Positions 14,966 through 20,169 of a stretch of 20,169 bases of DNA are shown here, one piece after another. The notes below the pieces were generated by a model. The model was given only the letters and a program-made list of their open reading frames with translations. It had not been told where the DNA came from and ran no database searches. Numbering within the stretch: position 1 is the first letter of the stretch; every line of letters begins with the position of its first letter. The position numbers and the translations under genes were made by a program. The DNA comes from Candidatus Melainabacteria bacterium (GTDB lineage Bacteria > Actinomycetota > Actinomycetes > Mycobacteriales > Pseudonocardiaceae), in contig CAJCJE010000123.1 of NCBI GenBank assembly GCA_903970565.1, positions 1-20,169 on the forward strand. Reading direction: 5' to 3'.

Positions 14966-14971
14966 ACGGTA
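14966..14971 (-). promoter_or_regulatory. Putative -10 box (TACCGT) of comB-like gene
   Basis: TACCGT on the minus strand lies 6 nt before ATG 14959, the spacing of a leaderless start. No Shine-Dalgarno sequence is present. It sits in the 40-nt gap after the upstream gene, so comB may be transcribed both from here and by readthrough. Confidence 0.45.
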
Positions 14972-14999
14972 ACAACCGTCCGAAACGGACACCAGTGGA

Positions 15000-16097
15000 C
15001 TAGGTGAGCACGACCTCGGCGAAGCCGCGAACCTCGGCCAGGCGAGCGGCCTCGGACTCGAGTTCGGCGGTGAGGTCCGGCGGTAGCTCACCGAAGGGTT
15101 CGACGGTCAGTTCGAGGCGGCGTCTGCCGGCGGCCTTGGCCCGCCAGGCGGCCACGATCTCGCCGTCGGCCAGTACCGCGCCGGGATTGCCCAGTATTCG
15201 CCACAACGCCTTGCGCGCCTTGGCATCGGGCACGATCAGCTGCCGGTCGCGGGCTTGCAGGTACGGGTCGCCGGGCGGCAGCAGGCGCAGCCGGGGTGGT
15301 TCGGCGGCCCTGCGCAGCGCGGCCAGCCGATCCGCCGGGAACCAGCCGGCGCGGCCATCCACGTCGACCTCGACCAGGTCGCCGGGCCACCGCGCGGCGA
15401 GTTCGGCGGCGTTGACGCCGAGGAAGTCCGCCGTGTCGGCGACGGTGGCCGGGCCGAGGAACCGCAGAAAGGTCGTGGCCAGGCCGGCGAGACCGGTGGA
15501 CTCGGCCGGCGGTCCTGGCCAGTCCGCGAGCGGGGTGAGCAGCATCGACCCGGACGCGCTGTCCAGGTACACCCCGGCGGGCAGCGCGACCAGGCGGAAC
15601 AGCGACTCGGAGATGTGCCGCGACCTGCATCCCCGGCACCAGGCGGTGAGCGACTCGTCCACGCGCCGGCTGACCGCCGCGCTGACCGCGCCCTTGGTCA
15701 TCGGCCCGGTCACCACCGCGCCCATCGCGTCGGTGGCCTGCTCGATCACCGCCATCGCGGAGCCGCCCGCAGCCGCCAGCCGGGTCTTCGGCCAGCTCAG
15801 CCGGGTCGCGGCGGCGGCCTCGGAAGCCGGGTGGAGTGCGGCGGCGAGGCCGGGCAGGTCGGCGGCGTGGTGCAGATGCGGCGAGATCCGACAGCCCCAG
15901 ACCATCCGTGGACCGGCGAGGTCGGTCGGGATCGCGGACAACCGGGCCGCGCAGGCCAGCCGGGCCGAGCCGGGAGGCGTGTTCTGCACGCCCAACCGGA
16001 GAACATCCAGTTGCCGCAACGACGTCGTCCGTCGTGACAGTCCCTGCTCGGCGATCCGATAGCCGAGCACCCGCGCCCGGCTGACCCGCTCGGTCAT
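15000..16097 (-). CDS. Winged-helix DNA-binding (AlkZ-like) protein
   Basis: 365 residues, ATG 16097 just 1 nt after the purH stop (TGA-c-ATG), so translation is probably coupled. It matches the winged-helix family related to the DNA glycosylases AlkZ and YcaQ: an N-terminal helix pair with LDVLRLGVQNTPPGSARLACAARL (30-53), a middle part with winged helices (GPMTKGAVSAAVSRRVDE; FLGPATVADTADFLGV), and a C-terminal beta-rich part with LLPPGDPYLQARDRQLIVPD and VLADGEIVAAWRAK. AlkZ/YcaQ unhook alkylated bases or crosslinks using a QxQ or QxD motif. Here the matching place reads Q-N-T, so glycosylase activity is uncertain. The GDPYL and GEIVAAW segments are typical of actinobacterial members. The role in a purine operon is unexplained. 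Confidence 0.85.
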   Translation of the reverse strand: MTERVSRARVLGYRIAEQGLSRRTTSLRQLDVLRLGVQNTPPGSARLACAARLSAIPTDLAGPRMVWGCRISPHLHHAADLPGLAAALHPASEAAAATRLSWPKTRLAAAGGSAMAVIEQATDAMGAVVTGPMTKGAVSAAVSRRVDESLTAWCRGCRSRHISESLFRLVALPAGVYLDSASGSMLLTPLADWPGPPAESTGLAGLATTFLRFLGPATVADTADFLGVNAAELAARWPGDLVEVDVDGRAGWFPADRLAALRRAAEPPRLRLLPPGDPYLQARDRQLIVPDAKARKALWRILGNPGAVLADGEIVAAWRAKAAGRRRLELTVEPFGELPPDLTAELESEAARLAEVRGFAEVVLT

Positions 16098-16098
16098 G

Positions 16099-17727
16099 TC
16101 AGTGCGCGAAGTGCCGGGTACCGGTGAGATACAGCGTGACCCCGGCCGCGTCGGCGGCCGCGATCACCTCGGCGTCGCGGACCGAACCACCCGGCTGCAC
16201 AACGGCCCGCACCCCCGCGTCCAGCAGGACCTGCAAACCGTCCGGGAACGGGAAGAACGCATCCGAGGCGGCCACCGAACCCTTGGCCCGGTCACCGGCC
16301 CTGGAGACCGCGAGCCGGGCCGCGTCAACCCGGTTGACCTGCCCCATGCCGACGCCGACCGAGGCGCCGTCACCGGCGAGCAGGATCGCGTTGGACTTCA
16401 CCGTGCGGACCGACCGCCAGGCGAAGGCGAGGTCGGCCAGGGTCTCGGTGTCCACGGCGGAGCCGCAGGCCAGCGTCCACGCGGCCGGGTCGTCACCGTC
16501 GGCGGAGATGGTGTCGGTCTGTTGCAGCAGCAGACCGCCGGACACCTGGCGCAGTTCGGCTCCGCCGCGTACCGGCGGCTGGGCGAGCAGGATGCGCACG
16601 TTCTTCTTGCGTGCCAACACGTCCACCGCGCCATCAGCGTAGGCGGGGGCGAGCACGACCTCGGTGAAGATGTCCGCGATCTGTTCGGCCATCTCGACGG
16701 TGACCGGCCGGTTGGCCGCGACGATGCCGCCGAAAGCACTGGTCGGGTCGCAGGCGTGCGCCTTGCGGTGCGCGTCGGCGATGCTGATCTCCGACACCGC
16801 GATGCCGCACGGGTTGGCGTGCTTGATGATCGCGACGCAGGCCTGCTGGTGGTCGTGCGCGGCGCGCCAGGCGGCATCGGCGTCGATGTAGTTGTTGTAG
16901 GACATCTCCTTGCCGTGCAGCTGTTGCGCGGTGGCAAGGCCGATGGCGCCGGTATTGGCGGAGTACAGCGCGGCGGCCTGGTGCGGATTCTCGCCGTAGC
17001 GCAACGACTTCACCTGGGTCCAGGTCGCGCCGACCCAGGTCGGGAACGGCGACCCGGACACCTGGTCACCGACCAGAGCGGGGTGCGCGCCGGGCTGCGG
17101 GTCGGCGATCGTGGCACCCATCCAGGAGGCGACCGCGACGTCGTAGGAGGCGGTGTGCCGGAAGGCCTCGACCGCGAGCGAGCGGCGGCCGGCGAGGCTG
17201 AAACCACCGGCGCGGACCTGTTCGAGCACCCAGTCGTAGCGGGTCGGGTCGACCACGACGGCGAGGTTGGCGTGGTTCTTCGCGGCGGCGCGCACCATTG
17301 CCGGGCCGCCGATGTCGATCTGCTCGACGCACTCGGCCGGGCTCGCGCCGGAGGCCACGGTCTGGGTGAACGGGTAGAGGTTGGAGATCAGCAGGTCGAA
17401 CGGCTCGATGTCCAGTTCCTGCAACTGCCGGACGTGATCGGGGTTTCCGGTGTCGGCGAGCAGACCGGCGTGTACCCGGGGGTGCAGGGTCTTCACCCGG
17501 CCGTCGAGGCTCTCCGGGAAACCGGTCAGCTGCTCGATCCGGGTGACCGGGACACCCGCGTCGGTGATGGCGCGCGCGCTGTTGCCGGTGGACACGATGC
17601 GCACTCCGGCCGCGTGCAGCTGCTCGGCCAGTTCGGGCAGCCCCGACTTGTCGCTGACGCTGATCAGCGCCCGACGAACGGGACGGCGATCGTCCACTAT
17701 GTCTGGTCCGGACTGGTTTGCGGTCAC
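16099..17727 (-). CDS. purH: Bifunctional AICAR formyltransferase / IMP cyclohydrolase
   Basis: 542 residues starting at GTG 17727, which overlaps the purN stop by 4 nt (GTGA). The N-terminal MGS-like IMP cyclohydrolase domain (15-165) contains [37 protein letters not shown] and [16 protein letters not shown]. The AICAR transformylase domain (about 170-542) contains LRYGENPHQ (242-250), [28 protein letters not shown] with catalytic Lys302 and His303, [14 protein letters not shown], and [12 protein letters not shown] near the end. It performs the last two steps of de novo IMP synthesis in the cytoplasm. All key motifs are intact and the length is normal. It follows purN and precedes the AlkZ-like gene in one operon. 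Confidence 0.98.
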   Translation of the reverse strand: MTANQSGPDIVDDRRPVRRALISVSDKSGLPELAEQLHAAGVRIVSTGNSARAITDAGVPVTRIEQLTGFPESLDGRVKTLHPRVHAGLLADTGNPDHVRQLQELDIEPFDLLISNLYPFTQTVASGASPAECVEQIDIGGPAMVRAAAKNHANLAVVVDPTRYDWVLEQVRAGGFSLAGRRSLAVEAFRHTASYDVAVASWMGATIADPQPGAHPALVGDQVSGSPFPTWVGATWTQVKSLRYGENPHQAAALYSANTGAIGLATAQQLHGKEMSYNNYIDADAAWRAAHDHQQACVAIIKHANPCGIAVSEISIADAHRKAHACDPTSAFGGIVAANRPVTVEMAEQIADIFTEVVLAPAYADGAVDVLARKKNVRILLAQPPVRGGAELRQVSGGLLLQQTDTISADGDDPAAWTLACGSAVDTETLADLAFAWRSVRTVKSNAILLAGDGASVGVGMGQVNRVDAARLAVSRAGDRAKGSVAASDAFFPFPDGLQVLLDAGVRAVVQPGGSVRDAEVIAAADAAGVTLYLTGTRHFAH

Positions 17728-18437
17728 GGGATACTTACCTTTCGTCCGTTCACGGTGGCGCCCTCGCGGGCGAGCCTGGCGACCACTTCGACCAGCAGTC
17801 GCCGTTCCACGGCTTTGATTCGGGCGTGCAGTTCCTGAGCCTGTTCATCCGGCTGGACCTCGACCGGTTGCTGGGCCAGGATCGGCCCGGTGTCGACGCC
17901 CTTGTCGACCAGGTGCACGGTGCAGCCGGTGACCTTCACCCCGTAGGCGATCGCGTCGGCGACGGCGTGCGCGCCGGGGAAGGCGGGCAGCAGCGCGGGG
18001 TGTGTGTTGATCATGCGGCCGGCGAAGCGATCCAGGAAGGCGGGGCCGACGATCTTCATGAAGCCGGCCGAGACGATCAGGTCGGGCCGGTAGGCGGCGA
18101 CGGCCTCGGTCAGCGCGAGATCCCAGTCCGCCCGGTCGGCGTGATCGGCCAGCCTTACCACGAAACCGGGCACGTTGGCGCGTTCGGCCCTGGCCAGCCC
18201 CTCGACACCGGACCGGTCCGAACCGACGCCGACGATCCGCACCGGGTAGTCGGTGTCCTGGGCCGCGTCGAGCAGGGCCTGGAGCAGGGTGCCGGTGCCG
18301 GAGAGCAGGACGACGACCCGAGCCGGACGCGGGAAGGTCAGGCTCGTGCCGATGTCGCTACCGCCCTCGGCGGTCGCGCCGTGCGGGGTCGCGCTGTCCG
18401 GGTTGGCGCTGTCCGGGTTGGCACTGTCCGAGGTCAC
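17724..18437 (-). CDS. purN: Phosphoribosylglycinamide formyltransferase (GART, folate-dependent)
   Basis: 237 residues from GTG 18437, supported by GGAG 8 nt upstream. Residues 1-36 are an extra N-terminal extension with pentad repeats ([15 protein letters not shown]); the enzyme proper starts at [22 protein letters not shown]. The catalytic triad is visible: Asn144 and His146 in [11 protein letters not shown], and Asp182 in VDTGPILAQ. Also present are AFPGAHAV and [12 protein letters not shown]. The phosphate loop reads SGTGTLLQ rather than the common SGxGSNLQ. It converts GAR to formyl-GAR with 10-formyl-THF in purine synthesis. It overlaps purH by 4 nt and lies downstream of perM, the same order as in M. 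tuberculosis (Rv0955-Rv0957). Confidence 0.97.
   Translation of the reverse strand: MTSDSANPDSANPDSATPHGATAEGGSDIGTSLTFPRPARVVVLLSGTGTLLQALLDAAQDTDYPVRIVGVGSDRSGVEGLARAERANVPGFVVRLADHADRADWDLALTEAVAAYRPDLIVSAGFMKIVGPAFLDRFAGRMINTHPALLPAFPGAHAVADAIAYGVKVTGCTVHLVDKGVDTGPILAQQPVEVQPDEQAQELHARIKAVERRLLVEVVARLAREGATVNGRKVSIP
18391..18435. repeat. 15-bp tandem repeat (2 perfect, 1 diverged) at the start of purN
   Basis: GCGCTGTCCGGGTTG at 18391 and 18406 is identical; the third unit (18421) differs. The repeat encodes DSANP pentads directly after the purN start codon. The unit length is the same as in the imuB repeats at 10915 and 13030. Confidence 0.85.
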
Positions 18438-18628
18438 GATGACACTCCAACGGAGCTGCCGGCGGCGAGTTGACGATGGTGCGATGAGGCCCCGAACAGG
18501 GGTCGTTGAGGACGCAGCGGGCTCTCCTGACAGGCGGTTTGTCGTGCCTGGCCAGCGTAGGTCGTCCGAAGTTGATCTTCATGAGCAGGGCGCCCCGAGC
18601 TGGGCGGACACCTCGTGTGATGCCGCGA
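18438..18628 (-). other. perM-purN intergenic leader
   Basis: 191 nt without a supported gene. It holds the purN ribosome binding site (GGAG, about 18445), a hairpin CCCC-GAACA-GGGG (18490-18502) and a weak promoter candidate (minus strand ATGAAG at 18577-18582, 17 nt, TACGCT at 18554-18559), which would give a leader of about 110 nt. I looked for the conserved GUGACUGGCG core of a ZTP (pfl) riboswitch and did not find it. A 74-codon open frame starting at 18582 runs on into purN in another frame and is probably spurious. Confidence 0.45.
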
Positions 18629-20169
18629 TCACTCTGTGGCGGCCGAGGATTCGCCGGAGTCCCCGGCCGGGTTCTTCCCTGGTTTCTCGGCTGCCGTGGT
18701 CTCCGCCGCCTGTTCCGAACCGGCGCCGCCGGTCTCGTCCTCGGTCTGATCCTCGGTTTGGTCCTCGGCGGTCTGACCGGCCCGGTCGCCGAGGTGGTCC
18801 TCGACGTCGTCCTGGTCGGGATCGGTAGGGGGCTCCTCCTGGGGTGGGGCGGAATCGTCGGCGCCGGGCTCGTCCTCGTTGTCTTCCGGGGCGTCTACCG
18901 GGTTGTCTTCCGGGTCGTCCTCGGGGTCGGTCAGCGCGTCGGCCATCCTGGTGGCCAAGGAGACCAGCACGTCCGGGTGTGGGCCGGCCACCAGCGCGGT
19001 CACCGCGCCGACGACGCCGATCCAGCCGAACGCCAGCAGCGCCAGCAGGCCGGCCTCGACGGTCACCGGGTTGAACGGGCCGTCGGCCACCGTGCCACCG
19101 GCGAACGCGGCCAGCACCAGGCAGCCGATGGCCACGGTCAGCGCGGCGACGCCGACGGCGCGCAGGCGGCCGAGCGCACGGTCCGGACGTCCTTCGCTCG
19201 TCCCGCTGCCCCTGGCACCGGATCGGCGCGAACGGGCCAGGACAGGATCGGCCACCCGTCGACAGTCCCAGCCGACCCCGATCCCGACCGCGACCGGGAG
19301 CAGGAAGGCCGCCACCCACCAGGGCGCCGACCGAACGGGAAGCGCGCCGAGCAGCGGCAGGCCCAGCACGGGGCCGGGATGGAAGGCCAGCGGGCGCACC
19401 ACCATCGCGCCGATGGAGAACCCCGACCCGAGGGCAAAGGACACCGCGCCGATCACCGCATTGGGCAGATAGGCCAGTGACAGCAGGGTAATTCCGAGTC
19501 CACCGCCGAAGCCGGGCGCGTTGTCCTGGAACATTGCGTCCACCGTCGGCCAGGACAGCACCAGCGCCAGGGCGAGCAGCACGGTGCCGGCCGCGACGAG
19601 TCCGACCAGGCCGAGCAGGCCGGCCCGTAGGCCGCCTCTGGTCGGCTCGTCCGCCTTGGCCAGTACGGCCGCGAGCAGACCACACCGCCGGGAAAGCCCG
19701 ATCGCGACCGCGACACAGGCCAACAGCCCGGCGAGGAAAAACGCGAGCACGGGCGAGGACCGCACCTGGTTGCCGGAACCGACCGCGGACAACACGGCGG
19801 CGAACGCGCCGTTGCCCAGACCGATCGCGAGGAAGATCGGGCCGGCCGACGCGGGGGTCCGCGCGCCGATGCGGTCGGCGGCGCTCATCGCGGCACGCGC
19901 GGTCAGCCCCAGCACCAGCACGGTCGGCAGCAACGGCAACATGCCGAGCGGGTGGCCGGCGATGATCAGTTGGACGTGCATGGCGGCCAGCCAGGTGGGG
20001 CCGGTGGCGGCCAGGATGCCAGCGGCGGAGATGCCGCTGTCGGGGGCCAGCGCCACGATGAGGGCCAGCAGGGCGGCCAGGGCCAGATAGCCGGCCACCA
20101 ACGGGCCGAGCGCGGCGAACAACAGGCCCCTGGCCCGTTCGCCTCGGGTGGGCCGGCCGAGGTCAGCGG
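18629..20169 (-). CDS. perM: PerM-like (DUF6350) multi-spanning membrane protein, 5' end outside the window
   Basis: The frame is open to the window edge (the first visible codons read ADLGRPTRGERARGLLFAALGPLVAGYLALAAL), so the start is outside; about 512 residues are visible. The first ~400 contain roughly ten hydrophobic spans, for example LVAGYLALAALLALIVALA, GMLPLLPTVLVLGLTA, GLVGLVAAGTVLLALALVLS, WWVAAFLLPVAVGIGVGW and LLALLAFGWIGVVGAVTAL. The last ~105 residues are a highly acidic, probably disordered cytoplasmic tail (DPEDDPEDN..., then repeated EDQTEDQTED). The position directly before purN-purH matches Rv0955 (PerM) of M. tuberculosis, which supports cell division by stabilising FtsB and is needed for persistence. 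Identification rests on topology, tail and synteny rather than on a catalytic motif. Confidence 0.85.
   Translation of the reverse strand, partial: ADLGRPTRGERARGLLFAALGPLVAGYLALAALLALIVALAPDSGISAAGILAATGPTWLAAMHVQLIIAGHPLGMLPLLPTVLVLGLTARAAMSAADRIGARTPASAGPIFLAIGLGNGAFAAVLSAVGSGNQVRSSPVLAFFLAGLLACVAVAIGLSRRCGLLAAVLAKADEPTRGGLRAGLLGLVGLVAAGTVLLALALVLSWPTVDAMFQDNAPGFGGGLGITLLSLAYLPNAVIGAVSFALGSGFSIGAMVVRPLAFHPGPVLGLPLLGALPVRSAPWWVAAFLLPVAVGIGVGWDCRRVADPVLARSRRSGARGSGTSEGRPDRALGRLRAVGVAALTVAIGCLVLAAFAGGTVADGPFNPVTVEAGLLALLAFGWIGVVGAVTALVAGPHPDVLVSLATRMADALTDPEDDPEDNPVDAPEDNEDEPGADDSAPPQEEPPTDPDQDDVEDHLGDRAGQTAEDQTEDQTEDETGGAGSEQAAETTAAEKPGKNPAGDSGESSAATE

Noticed and set aside
18438..18628. ZTP (pfl) riboswitch before purN on the basis of CCGCCTG on the minus strand
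   Set aside because: The conserved 5' core GUGACUGGCG is missing and the 3' part does not continue as CCGCCUGGGC.

Overview
The window is very GC-rich with strongly G/C-biased third codon positions. It carries the perM-purN-purH gene order, an imuA'-imuB-dnaE2 SOS mutagenesis operon, an MfpA-type pentapeptide protein and a mycobacterial-type LexA box. Together these point to an actinomycete chromosome, probably Pseudonocardiales or a relative. I cannot name the species. I see no IS element, CRISPR array, rRNA or tRNA, and it reads as ordinary chromosome.

Left part (1-6.7 kb): the 3' end of a gene with a C-terminal TNT-like (NAD+ glycohydrolase toxin) domain, then a strong bidirectional terminator. 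Facing it are a minus-strand pentapeptide-repeat protein resembling MfpA and a universal stress protein. A divergent plus-strand pair encodes a heterodimeric ABC exporter whose two nucleotide-binding domains have complementary defects: the first lost Walker A, the Walker B Asp and the H-loop His, the second lost the signature motif. Two minus-strand GNAT acetyltransferases follow. One appears broken by a single-base frameshift. The other is an intact Rv0428c/CG3035-like protein with an AT-rich dyad upstream.

Middle part (6.7-14.05 kb, all minus strand): an apparent single SOS operon reading imuA' - imuB - 60-codon ORF - dnaE2 - 131-codon hypothetical. Spacings are 1 to 25 nt or overlapping. 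In front lies a perfect TCGAAC-N4-GTTCGA LexA box just downstream of a TTGACA/TTAACT promoter. ImuB is unusually long (802 codons) because of a repeat-rich N-terminal extension, a low-complexity linker and a roughly 120-residue insertion of tandem repeats in its C-terminal domain. The two small unknown genes embedded in the operon are the best candidates for something undescribed.

Right part (14.2-20.2 kb, all minus strand): perM (DUF6350 membrane protein, 5' end outside the window), a 191-nt leader, then purN - purH - an AlkZ-like winged-helix protein - a ComB-family phosphatase. The first three of these genes are coupled by a 4-nt overlap and a 1-nt gap. PurN carries an N-terminal run of five-residue repeats of the same unit length (15 bp) as repeats in imuB. 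Several genes (the ABC exporter, the Rv0428c-like GNAT, comB) have a TANNNT box 6-7 nt before the start codon, suggesting leaderless transcripts.
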